Shown here piece after piece: positions 1 through 6,895 of a DNA stretch of 64,000 nucleotides. A program made the translations under genes and the position numbers. The stretch is from Natronosalvus rutilus (GTDB lineage: Archaea; Halobacteriota; Halobacteria; Halobacteriales; Natrialbaceae): the NCBI RefSeq assembly GCF_024204665.1, contig NZ_CP100357.1, forward strand, positions 62,001 to 126,000, written 5' to 3'. Within the stretch, counting starts at the first letter, position 1; every line of letters begins with the position of its first letter. The notes below the pieces were generated by a model. The model did not search any database. It saw only the letters and a list, made by a program, of their open reading frames with translations, and had not been told where the DNA came from.

Positions 1-150
1 GACGTCGGTCGCATCCCGAATCTCGCTCTGGGTGAACGCCTGATCGGGATGGGCGGCGAGAAACCGCATGACGCAATCGGCGTTCGTCTCTCCGGAGTGC
101 TGGAGGCGGTCCTCGGGAGAGGATTCGAACGTCTCGATGTCGATTGGCAT
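1..150 (-). CDS. winged-helix protein, 5' part only
   Basis: The first 50 codons of a small protein read leftward out of the window; the 3' part is not present. The start codon is the ATG at 148-150 (MPIDIETFESSPEDR...). The visible part ends in a segment with ...AFTQSEIRDATDV, which looks like the first helices of a MarR-like winged helix-turn-helix. Short haloarchaeal proteins opening with MPIDIE are common next to toxin-like genes on plasmids, so an antitoxin or small regulator is possible. That role is inference, because the recognition helix and any partner gene lie outside the window. Confidence 0.6.
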   Translation of the reverse strand, partial: MPIDIETFESSPEDRLQHSGETNADCVMRFLAAHPDQAFTQSEIRDATDV

Positions 151-245
151 ATGTATTGCTTTGTCCCTTTATGTATTAGATATATCGGCGTATTCCTGAG
201 CCGGTTCGGGCTCGCTGATTTACCGGGAGTGATAGGCTGGTCGGG

Positions 246-572
246 CTATTCATCGACGACATGTGTCTCGAGGTCCCGCGTCCAGTACGTCGCGGGGCCA
301 GTGGGGCTACAGTGAGCACACAGTTGCAACGACCCCTCGAGATGCCCGAGTTCGACACGAAATCGCGTAAGTGCAGTGAGCGTGTCGACGACGAGTCCAC
401 AGCTATCACAGGCGTGGTGATCACGCTCGCTGGGATCGGGATGCTCCTGGACGGCACAGTCGACGCAGATCGGGTGGGTGACTCGCTCGTCTTTTCCCCA
501 CGTATACGCTGTGCCTGCCGCAGACCCGGGTACTGCCTCACAGAAGGCACAGCCCGAAAGCGTCTGCTGCAT
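246..572 (-). CDS. Cys-rich zinc-ribbon protein, unknown function
   Basis: A 108-residue acidic protein with three CxxC-type pairs: CAFC near residue 9, CVDC and CDSC in the middle, and CAHC near residue 87. This suggests two zinc sites. It has no enzyme motif. The ATG at 570-572 overlaps the TGA of the upstream gene by one base (TGATG), so the two are translationally coupled; an upstream GTG at 573-575 is an alternative start. Small multi-CxxC proteins of this type are frequent in haloarchaeal genomes and plasmids and may bind nucleic acid or protein. The exact role is unknown. Confidence 0.7.
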   Translation of the reverse strand: MQQTLSGCAFCEAVPGSAAGTAYTWGKDERVTHPICVDCAVQEHPDPSERDHHACDSCGLVVDTLTALTRFRVELGHLEGSLQLCAHCSPTGPATYWTRDLETHVVDE

Positions 573-862
573 CACTCGTCCGCCTCACCAGCGTCACGGG
601 CCGCCGACCAGCCGCGATGGAAGATGGCGAGTTGTTGAATTGAGTTGAAGGCTTCGCCACTTGGCTCGTGGACCAGCACTCGTTGTTCGGCGACTGCCGT
701 CACGATCCCGTCGTCGACGAGGTCACTGACGAGGTGTCGCACCGCCGTCTCGTCGACGTCCGCCGTCGAGACCCGGGCTGCATCCCGATCCTGTGCGAGA
801 AGTTCGCTTTCGAATCGCTCGTGATCGTCTGATCTGTCGTCAAGGATGTCTGAATCAGTCAT
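572..862 (-). CDS. small acidic hypothetical protein, possible winged helix
   Basis: A 96-residue protein, first gene of a two-gene unit with the zinc-ribbon gene that follows (TGATG overlap). The ATG at 860-862 (MTDSDILDDRSDDHERF) is preferred over a longer open frame because the extra N-terminal residues are basic and unlike a halophilic protein. The middle (DETAVRHLVSDLVDDGIVTAV) looks like a short helix-turn-helix/wing, and the C-terminus has a conserved-looking FNSIQQLAIFHRGW segment. I do not recognise a named family. A plasmid-borne small DNA-binding protein is the best guess. Confidence 0.6.
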   Translation of the reverse strand: MTDSDILDDRSDDHERFESELLAQDRDAARVSTADVDETAVRHLVSDLVDDGIVTAVAEQRVLVHEPSGEAFNSIQQLAIFHRGWSAARDAGEADE

Positions 863-972
863 GGAACTCACATCTCGGCACGCTCTGGAGCGCGCCTCGC
901 GCCTCACGGCGCCGACAAACGCATCGTCAGGAACAGGTGAGGAGGGTGAATCAGGACTCTGAACTCAAGAAC

Positions 973-1015
973 TTAACCAACGGTTTGGGATCATCTCGCG
1001 AGGTTTGTTGGTTAA
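973..1015. repeat. 9-bp perfect inverted repeat upstream of the small-protein unit
   Basis: The arms TTAACCAAC (973-981) and GTTGGTTAA (1007-1015) form a perfect dyad with a 25-nt loop. It lies in the gap between the start of the leftward two-gene unit (862) and the left end of cassette A (1068). It could be an operator for the leftward unit or a relic of an insertion; position alone does not decide. Confidence 0.5.
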
Positions 1016-1067
1016 ATCAGTCGCCGTGTCTGCAGAACTGCAGAAGATAACACAAACCCCGAAGAAA

Positions 1068-2677
1068 GGTTCTGTTGAAACCCTCTGTGAGTGATAGGTT
1101 CGAACCGCTGTGCTGAATACAGAGGATGAGTGCAGCACAACGACATCATTTATTTCGCGCCGACGCTGATGAACCACCCCACTTACTATAGCTGCGCACT
1201 TGGCATGTGATGTAGGAATTTTCTCGATTGTCAGACTAATAATATGGGTTTGAAGAAGATCTAAGAAAGCCTCGTGTAGCCGCCATTTGCGTCCACGAAG
1301 AACTCCCAGCAACCAACAGTTACGGTGAGGAGACCAGTCTGTGAAACCCGTCAGCAGCCTGAATGTACACGGTTTCGTCGCCTGGGGTAAGACCGGTAAC
1401 GAACTGCGAGACCGTGTCTGACCCCCGCACTTCATCGGTCGTGTGCTTCCAGAGTCGATTCCCGCTTTCGGCGTCGTACGCGTACACTCGCCCATCTTTC
1501 GTCGCGTAGAGCACGTCTCCGGCGCGAGCGACTGGGACGCCGCTGCCGAACCTCGTCGCCACCGTCCCGTCGGCGCGATCGAGCGCCACGAGTCCCTCGT
1601 CTGTGGTCGCGTAGACGAAATCCTCGGCCACGACCGGCGCGCTTCCGAAACGCGCCAGTCCGTCTGCGACAGCCGTTCGCCAGCGAACCGTTCCGTCTGC
1701 CGTCTCGACTGCGACGAGTTCCTTCTCGTGGTCGTGATCCGCCGTCACCGCGTACACGAGGTCCGCCGTGGCGGCTGGCGACGACCAATCCGAAAGGGGC
1801 TCGGGGAGGACGAACCGTTCGTCCCCCGATTCGGCGTCGATGGAATGCAACCCGTCTTGGCCGCTGACGTACACCGTCCCGTCGGCGACCGCCGGTGTCG
1901 AACGACCGTCCGCATCGTACTGCCAGCGTTCGTCCCCCGAAGCGACATCGAACGCCCGAACACGAGTTCCATCGTAATCGTTGGCCCCGCCACCGTGGAC
2001 TACGAACACCGTTTCTCCGTCGACGGTCGGAGACCCACCGAAGATCCCCTCCACCTTCTCGCTTTCCCACACGACCTCTTTGGCGTCAGCCGTGAGGCAG
2101 TATAGATACCTGACATCCGTGACGAACACGTAGTCGTCGGTGACGGTCGGCTGACCCTGTACAGCTAACTCCAGGGAGACTGACGACTGGGCCGTCCCTG
2201 TTTCGGGGTCGCGGCGGCTACCGTTAAGATACATCTCTCCGTCAGCAAGACCCGGCGTTCCTCGTATATCGTGCGTCCAGTCGTGCTCTACGTCCCGAAT
2301 CCCGTCGCTGTCGGGGTTGTAGCCACTATTCTGCGAGTCGAACCGATACGTCGGCCACTCGCCCGCCATGTCGGTCGAATTACCCTCAGTCGCTTCAAGT
2401 TGGCCGAGACAACCAGCGAGAGCCGACGTTCCGAATGCGCTTGCAATAAGGACCGTTCGCCTACTGACTGTCGGTCGAACACCTGGGGAGGGCGACATGT
2501 GAATATGACTAACCTTCTGATCAATAAACATTAGGTAGGCTCCCAGTATCGGATCGTAACTGAACTCCCTGAACCGACCGGTCACTACCTTTCGTAAATC
2601 GGGTCAGAGGATGTGCCACATTCGCGCTCTGTATTCAGCACGCAGTCTTATCAGGGGCGAAGGATTTCAATAGAGCC
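1068..2677. mobile_element. cassette A: lipoprotein gene bracketed by IS6-like inverted ends
   Basis: The left end starts GGTTCTGTTGAAACCC (1068). The right end, read on the minus strand, starts GGCTCTATTGAAATCC (2677). Both then carry a TGATA-type segment and the GTGCTGAATACAGAG arm (1110 and 2641), so about 50-60 bp match in inverted orientation. The only gene inside is the PQQ-propeller lipoprotein. No transposase is present. GGNTCTGTTGAAA resembles IS6-family terminal repeats (IS26/IS240 type); that comparison is from memory. No target duplication is visible in the flanking 8 bp. It is best read as a non-autonomous mobile cassette or the remains of one. Confidence 0.6.
1320..2498 (-). CDS. 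secreted PQQ-like beta-propeller lipoprotein
   Basis: A 392-residue exported protein. The ATG at 2496-2498 (MSPSPGVRPTVSRRT) is chosen because it directly precedes a Tat-type signal (SRRTVLIASAFG) ending in a lipobox (LAGC), so the mature protein is probably lipid-anchored on the outer face of the membrane. The body is a run of PQQ/BamB-type blades, with repeated patterns such as DGTVYVSGQDGLHSIDAESG and ADGTVRWRT. Haloarchaeal propellers of this kind are thought to be scaffolds or binding proteins; there is no sign of a quinoprotein dehydrogenase active site. It is the only gene of cassette A, which suggests it was carried in as cargo. Confidence 0.85.
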   Translation of the reverse strand: MSPSPGVRPTVSRRTVLIASAFGTSALAGCLGQLEATEGNSTDMAGEWPTYRFDSQNSGYNPDSDGIRDVEHDWTHDIRGTPGLADGEMYLNGSRRDPETGTAQSSVSLELAVQGQPTVTDDYVFVTDVRYLYCLTADAKEVVWESEKVEGIFGGSPTVDGETVFVVHGGGANDYDGTRVRAFDVASGDERWQYDADGRSTPAVADGTVYVSGQDGLHSIDAESGDERFVLPEPLSDWSSPAATADLVYAVTADHDHEKELVAVETADGTVRWRTAVADGLARFGSAPVVAEDFVYATTDEGLVALDRADGTVATRFGSGVPVARAGDVLYATKDGRVYAYDAESGNRLWKHTTDEVRGSDTVSQFVTGLTPGDETVYIQAADGFHRLVSSP

Positions 2678-3049
2678 ACCTCGATGAGTTACCCTCGCTA
2701 ACCTACCCTATCTCCTATGGCGGTCCGTCGCCGTCTTCCACCTATGCACGCCCTCCTCCATCACCGACTCGGTCCTGAGTAGCAACTCGACCCGTTCGAC
2801 CCGCACGACCCCGAATCCGCCGCCAGAGGCATCCACACCCGATTGAATGGCCGGATTGTGGTATTGAGAGGGCAAACTTTTTTGACCGGATCGCGCGCGC
2901 GAGCCGTCGCTGGCGAGCGATGTATCAAAACAGGAGAGTTGACGCCTGAGCCGAGAAGTTTCACCAGAAGGACTATGGCGGTTCCCCTCGGAACCCCATC
3001 CACACTCCCACACCGATCCCCTCCATCGGTTTCACGATTCCCGATATAT
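2678..3049. other. non-coding gap between cassette A and the virus-like operon
   Basis: No convincing gene. The reading frames here are basic and serine/arginine-rich, unlike halophilic proteins. A T-tract (ACTTTTTTGACC near 2876) precedes a CG-alternating stretch (CGCGCGCGCG near 2890). The promoter of the downstream three-gene operon must lie here, but I cannot place it with confidence. Confidence 0.4.
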
Positions 3050-3508
3050 ATGTCGCCCTCCCCCTCGACAGAGACGGTAGCAGCGAGTAGCAGCTCGAAC
3101 ACCCAGCCCGACTACAGCGCCCTCGAGATTCCCGCCGAAAAGCCCCTCGACGAGTACCATTACACGAAGCGACGGGCCTACCTCGCGGCGGAGATTGCAA
3201 CCGCGGGCCACCCTGACCTCGTATCGAGAACAGAAATGGCAGATCGGTTCGACGTCTGCCATCAGCAAATCTCGAAAGACATCGACCGGATCGCCTCGAG
3301 CGTGGTCGAACGTGGGCGCGATCGCCCCCGCCGCGCCCTCGAGTGTGAGACGGTGGTCCGCAAGTCGATCAAAGGCCTCCTCGAGGACGAAGAATGGAAG
3401 GCCGCGGCGAACCTCGCCCTCGACTACGAGGAGTGGCTCGTCGAGTTCTACGACCTGGAGGCCGTGACCGAGCGCCTGGACGCCCTCGAGGCCGGTGGTG
3501 ACCGATGA
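3050..3508 (+). CDS. HTH protein of a plasmid/provirus-type operon
   Basis: A 152-residue protein, first of three genes joined by ATGA overlaps. The ATG at 3050 (MSPSPSTETV) is preferred; the open frame extends upstream but is basic there. A helix-turn-helix is visible in the middle (SRTEMADRFDVCHQQISKDIDRI), followed by a helical region and a C-terminal ERLDALEAGG tail. The layout (N-terminal HTH, helical C-terminus, followed by tiny acidic genes) resembles proteins from haloarchaeal viruses and proviruses, where similar proteins are sometimes called terminase small subunit or regulator. Neither role can be shown here. Confidence 0.65.
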   Translation: MSPSPSTETVAASSSSNTQPDYSALEIPAEKPLDEYHYTKRRAYLAAEIATAGHPDLVSRTEMADRFDVCHQQISKDIDRIASSVVERGRDRPRRALECETVVRKSIKGLLEDEEWKAAANLALDYEEWLVEFYDLEAVTERLDALEAGGDR

Positions 3509-3846
3509 CATCCTGGGACGACATCGAGGACCGCCTGGACGCCCTCGAGGAGGCCGCCGACGCCGAGGCCGAGGAGCCGCCGACGTTCGTGATCCAGAAC
3601 TATCTCGTCGACGAGAACGCCGAACGCGTGGGCCGGTTCCAGAAAATCGAAGCCGGGCTGTCCCGCGGGGATTCGAGCCGGTCAACCTGGTACGATCCTC
3701 ACACGGGCGAGGAAACCGAGCCCGGCGACCGCCTCGACCCCGTACCCGGGCGCGACGAGCTGGACGACCCCGCCGCCGTCGACGCGAGCGGCCAGGACGC
3801 GGATGACCCAGACACGAACCCGGGCCCGGAGATCGAGCGCCCATGA
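3505..3846 (+). CDS. small acidic protein with RLDALE motif
   Basis: A 113-residue acidic protein. Its ATG overlaps the preceding gene by four bases (ATGA) and its stop overlaps the next start the same way. The N-terminus (DDIEDRLDALEEAADAE) is a short predicted coiled coil whose RLDALE core also ends the preceding protein and begins the next one. The middle (PTFVIQNYLVDENAE, then STWYDPHTGEET) looks like a small beta domain. The family is not recognised; the context is virus- or plasmid-like. Confidence 0.6.
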   Translation: MTSWDDIEDRLDALEEAADAEAEEPPTFVIQNYLVDENAERVGRFQKIEAGLSRGDSSRSTWYDPHTGEETEPGDRLDPVPGRDELDDPAAVDASGQDADDPDTNPGPEIERP

Positions 3847-4406
3847 CCGAACCGTTCGACACCGACATCGAGGCCCGCCTGGACGCCCTCGAGGCGGCCG
3901 AGGCGGACCGCCGCCGGGTCGGGCTCGCCCTGATTGACCGTGACGACGAGCACGGCTGGCACTGGGTGAACCGCCCCAGAGGCGTCGACACCTTCACCGA
4001 CCTCGAGGAGCCCCCGAGTGTCGTCGTCTCCCTGGCCGCGGCGTGGCAGTTCGAGATCGACGACGACACGCTCGAGGTCGTCGCGGCTCGGGCGATTGAG
4101 CCCGACGGCGACCCGGGGGCCCGCTGGACGATCGCGCCCGACGGCGAGATCGAACCCGGCGACTCGCTCCGCGACTGGAATCCGACCGCCGTCCGGCCCG
4201 TCGACGACGGCGGCGAACCCGCCGACCACCAGGCCGACCTCGACCCCGAAACGCTCGAAATTACGGGCGTCCGACTCATCGACGACGACGGCATCCCTGG
4301 CGAGCCGATCGACCACCCCGCCGTCGGGAGTGTCGTAGGCGGTGACCCCGCCGAGGACGAGGCCGACGTCGACACCCGCGAGCGGGCCGCTGACCTTGAA
4401 TCTTGA
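3843..4406 (+). CDS. acidic hypothetical protein with RLDALE motif
   Basis: A 187-residue, very acidic protein and last gene of the three-gene operon (ATGA overlap with the previous one). It starts with the same short coiled-coil motif (DIEARLDALEAAEAD). It then has a domain containing YxDxHGWHW-like residues (DDEHGWHWVNRPRG) and two similar stretches, 'ETLEITGVRLIDDDG' and 'DTLEVVAARAIEPDG', which look like an internal duplication. No enzymatic motif is visible. A virion or plasmid accessory protein is possible but not shown. Confidence 0.6.
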   Translation: MTEPFDTDIEARLDALEAAEADRRRVGLALIDRDDEHGWHWVNRPRGVDTFTDLEEPPSVVVSLAAAWQFEIDDDTLEVVAARAIEPDGDPGARWTIAPDGEIEPGDSLRDWNPTAVRPVDDGGEPADHQADLDPETLEITGVRLIDDDGIPGEPIDHPAVGSVVGGDPAEDEADVDTRERAADLES

Positions 4407-4427
4407 AGAAGGATGTCTGCAGCGACG

Positions 4428-5186
4428 TTAGCGGCCGCTATCGAAGATGGCCGCCACAATGACCGCGATGATCAACAACGCAATCACGGCTGCGGCCAAC
4501 GGCGAGAATGTCGAGGTAGACGCCAACCTGTCCTGAATGTCGACTGCAGCCGCGGCCAGCGGCCCCGCTATCAGGACCAACACGAAGCCACCGAGAATCA
4601 GCCGCGGCGTTACTTGGCCGCGCGACCTCCCGGTCGGCTCGGCGGGTCTGGGCTTCGTAACCCGGCTGATTGCCAGCCGCTCGATAACTCGCAACCCGAG
4701 CACGGCCAGACCAGCCGCGCCGGTGAACAAACCGCCGGTCACGGTAAAGGACCATCCAGCAGCCATCATCATCGTAGGCGATATCCCGGACACCGGGCTG
4801 ATGATGAACGCCTCGGTCACACCCCAGTATAGAAGACTGAGTCCAGTTACCGCTGCGAGCAGTCCAATCGTTATAACCAACCGTGCCTTTTCGTCAATCC
4901 ACACCAGAATGTGTATAAGGCGGTCGATGTTCGGCGGCACTGGTTTCCGCCGCTCATCCCGGTCGAGTGTCCACACCCATGACCCACCGATTTTCTTCCC
5001 CTCGACCCGGTCTTCCTCCGCCAACGTCTGCAACCGCTGTTTCACGCGTTCCGTGCCTAAATCGACGACCTCGGCCACATTGGCATTCCCGAGCATCTCG
5101 TCATCGCTCCGGCGGAAGACATTGAGGATCTCCTCATCGTGGACATCGTTGTCCGAATCCGTCGCGACCAACTTCCTCCACTTCAT
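4428..5186 (-). CDS. membrane protein with N-terminal winged helix
   Basis: A 252-residue protein. The ATG at 5184-5186 (MKWRKLVATDSDND) overlaps the TGA of the 67-residue gene by four bases and sets the start. Residues 15-75 form a winged-helix domain (EEILNVFRRSDDEMLG..AEVVDLGTERVKQRLQTL). At least four hydrophobic segments follow (near residues 105-125, 135-175, 200-220 and 230-248). A cytoplasmic DNA-binding head on a membrane anchor is the likely topology. Similar wHTH-TM proteins occur in haloarchaeal proviruses; I infer a role tied to this mobile block. It converges on the 3843-4406 gene. Confidence 0.7.
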   Translation of the reverse strand: MKWRKLVATDSDNDVHDEEILNVFRRSDDEMLGNANVAEVVDLGTERVKQRLQTLAEEDRVEGKKIGGSWVWTLDRDERRKPVPPNIDRLIHILVWIDEKARLVITIGLLAAVTGLSLLYWGVTEAFIISPVSGISPTMMMAAGWSFTVTGGLFTGAAGLAVLGLRVIERLAISRVTKPRPAEPTGRSRGQVTPRLILGGFVLVLIAGPLAAAAVDIQDRLASTSTFSPLAAAVIALLIIAVIVAAIFDSGR

Positions 5187-5386
5187 CGGCTCCCCCCGAT
5201 GAGTTCGGTGATTGCGGCGATTACCAATGCTATGAATACGACGACACCGACGACGATGCAGACGATGCCCCACGTGGACAGGTCAATGGGCCCGGCCTGT
5301 CCAAGTGCGCTCGTGAATAAGAGTAGGATGATGCCGCCCGCGATGAGGCCGACCGCACCCTCAAGTGCGTCGACAAACTCGCTCAT
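5183..5386 (-). CDS. small two-TM membrane protein
   Basis: A 67-residue protein with two hydrophobic helices (VGLIAGGIILLLFTSAL and WGIVCIVVGVVVFIALVIAA). It sits between a 22-codon open frame upstream and the winged-helix membrane protein downstream, overlapping each by four bases (ATGA), so the three are co-translated. The family is not recognised. Its size and position suggest a partner of the downstream membrane protein. Confidence 0.65.
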   Translation of the reverse strand: MSEFVDALEGAVGLIAGGIILLLFTSALGQAGPIDLSTWGIVCIVVGVVVFIALVIAAITELIGGSR

Positions 5387-5451
5387 CGGATACCCCCCTC
5401 GGCTTCCTGCTGTCGGTAAACGATCCCATATTTCGTTATTGGCCGTTGCAT
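5383..5451 (-). CDS. possible 22-residue leader or micro-protein
   Basis: An open frame of 22 codons (MQRPITKYGIVYRQQEAEGG...) starts at the ATG at 5449-5451. It ends in a TGA that overlaps the ATG of the two-TM gene in the same ATGA fashion as every other junction in this operon. The repeated overlap geometry is the only evidence that it is translated. It could be a real micro-protein or a leader that feeds ribosomes to the next gene. Confidence 0.4.
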   Translation of the reverse strand: MQRPITKYGIVYRQQEAEGGIR

Positions 5452-5915
5452 CGTACCAATCGCTTACAGGTCCGGGATAAAAGAGGTATGAGAACGTTCA
5501 AATCCAGGTTTTGAGGATTTCTGTAGGATTGGCGTGACACCACCCCGGTGTTGTGCCGGGCGAAATCCCCGGTTGGGTTGGCCCAAATCGGCTGACTGCG
5601 TAGGGATAACGGTCTTACCCCGACTCACGCACCCAGGGCCCGAATCGCTTGATTTCACGCTCGAGCCGGCCCTGGACGTCGGCTTTCGATGCGTGACCCC
5701 TGCGGTCCGATCCTGGAGAACGGGGGTCCACCGCCGCTCGACCCCGGTTTTTAGACGTCCGTCACCCCCGACCGATCGAAAAAGTGGACGGCTCACTCGG
5801 CGTCGCTCCCGCGTCCTCGAGGGCGTCCTGGGCACCGTGTGGGGCCGCCGGGTCGTTCGGGGCGGATCGGTCGGGAGTCGGGTGCTGGTCGCCCCCAGCG
5901 GCCTCCTGGAGAGGG
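5452..5915. other. gap without a supportable gene
   Basis: Open frames exist on both strands, but all are arginine/serine-rich and lack acidic bias. The left part holds G+C-rich stretches around GCCGGGCGAAATCCCCGG (near 5555), which has short dyad character. I see nothing else that can be supported. Confidence 0.4.
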
Positions 5916-6374
5916 TTAGAGGACCGTCCCCAGTCGTTCGGTCGCTGCTTTCGAGAGCATGACGTTCTTCTCCGAAATCGACACTGGGCCGCCGGCCACG
6001 TCCTCGATCAACGCCGTCAGGCTCGCGAGGTAGTCGTCGGATCGCTCCTCGCGGAATTTCAGGATCGACCCGTGTTCGTGCGCGCGATTCTCGAGATAGC
6101 AGACCACGAACAGCCGGCGAACGTCGTCCGGGGCGTCATCGAGGTACCCCGGGAGCTCGAGGTCCTGGTCGGCCTTCGGTCCCACGGGGGCACCGAGCGT
6201 GGTGAGCACGCGCCCGAGGACGGTGCCGTGTTCGGTCGGGCGGACCTCGTCGGCGCGGCCAGCGCGCTCGTCGACGACCTGGTAGTCGACGTCGGCGAGT
6301 TCGAGCGCGTCGAATTTCGAGTCGCCGTACTCGAGATTGAGCCAGCCCTTCGTGCGGGCGGCGGTCCGAGCGTT
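5916..6374 (-). CDS. acidic hypothetical protein, 5' end uncertain
   Basis: About 150 residues with clear haloarchaeal composition, from NARTAARTKGWLNLEYGDSK to the C-terminus ...SKAATERLGTVL. The frame stays open further upstream, but that part is arginine-rich non-coding sequence with no ATG or GTG at a sensible place. Either an unusual start is used or the 5' end was lost when the divergent 62-residue gene region was joined. The sequence is consistent with a virus/plasmid gene (helical, with PGYLDDAPDDVRRLFVVCYLEN). No family is recognised. Confidence 0.5.
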   Translation of the reverse strand, partial: NARTAARTKGWLNLEYGDSKFDALELADVDYQVVDERAGRADEVRPTEHGTVLGRVLTTLGAPVGPKADQDLELPGYLDDAPDDVRRLFVVCYLENRAHEHGSILKFREERSDDYLASLTALIEDVAGGPVSISEKNVMLSKAATERLGTVL

Positions 6375-6377
6375 TAT
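6372..6377 (+). promoter_or_regulatory. TTTATA element between divergent genes
   Basis: TTTATA on the plus strand (TATAAA on the minus strand) lies in the narrow space between the start region of the leftward gene and the ATG at 6383. Only one side can use it as a classical archaeal TATA box about 25 nt from the start, and it is too close to 6383. This supports the idea that the leftward gene is not correctly bounded. Confidence 0.3.
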
Positions 6378-6382
6378 ACCGG

Positions 6383-6571
6383 ATGGCGCGGCCAGACCAG
6401 TCGATGCGACACCCCCAAGACGACCTCCTCGTCGTCGAGGCCCTCGTCGAGTACGCTCACGACCACGCGGATGCCGAGCCTGGACGGGCCGACCGGGCCT
6501 GGACGCTCGCCGACGACCTGGCCGCCAGCCACGGCCTCGGCCTCGAGGATGCCGTCCGCCAGATCGAGTAA
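6383..6571 (+). CDS. small acidic hypothetical protein
   Basis: A 62-residue acidic, helix-rich protein (MARPDQSMRHPQDDLL ... LGLEDAVRQIE). ATG at 6383; an internal ATG at 6404 (MRHPQDD) is an alternative start that would leave more room for a promoter. It is followed 90 bp later by the HicB relic. The composition matches a real haloarchaeal gene. Its function is unknown. Confidence 0.5.
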   Translation: MARPDQSMRHPQDDLLVVEALVEYAHDHADAEPGRADRAWTLADDLAASHGLGLEDAVRQIE

Positions 6572-6661
6572 CGCCGCAAACCGCCCCAGCTGCCTCCACG
6601 CGCTCGAGGTCGGGCTCCCCCGCGTCGCAGAAGCTTTCCGTTGACCACAGTCATCACAGGT

Positions 6662-6873
6662 ATGGGGACGCGATCACGGCGGGAGTCAGCCGACGAGACG
6701 GTCACGCTCACCCACGAGGGCGACTGGTACATCGCGACTGACGAGACGACCGGGATGTCAGCCAGGGCGAGACGAAAGCGGAGGCCCTCGAGAACCTGGC
6801 CGAGGCGCTCGAGCTTCACGGGCGTCCAGTGCTGGAAGACGCTAAGGATCTGGAGCCGTCTTCGGCGCCGTGA
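6662..6873 (+). pseudogene. hicB: frameshifted HicB-like antitoxin relic
   Basis: The first frame from the ATG at 6662 reads ...DETVTLTHEGDWYIATDETTGMS, the N-terminal strand pattern of a haloarchaeal HicB. After about 6760 the family continues only in another frame (QGETKAEALENLAEALELHG ... KDLEPSSAP, stop at 6871-6873). The intact relative at 14123-14392 reads WWVAKDVDTGVTTQGESREEAL across this point, so a base has been lost or gained near 6758-6762. No HicA gene follows; the next sequence is the left end of cassette B, only 22 bp away. Confidence 0.75.
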
Positions 6874-6895
6874 GTCGACTGATTTTACTTTTTCT

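Noticed and set aside
3032-4459. 475-codon minus-strand open frame opposite the virus-like operon
   Set aside because: It is arginine/serine/proline-rich with no acidic bias, and it is a GC-driven shadow of three real plus-strand genes joined by ATGA overlaps.
5464-5962. Open frames on both strands in the 5.45-5.92 kb gap
   Set aside because: Composition is basic and Ser/Pro-rich, unlike every supported protein in the window; no start context or motif.
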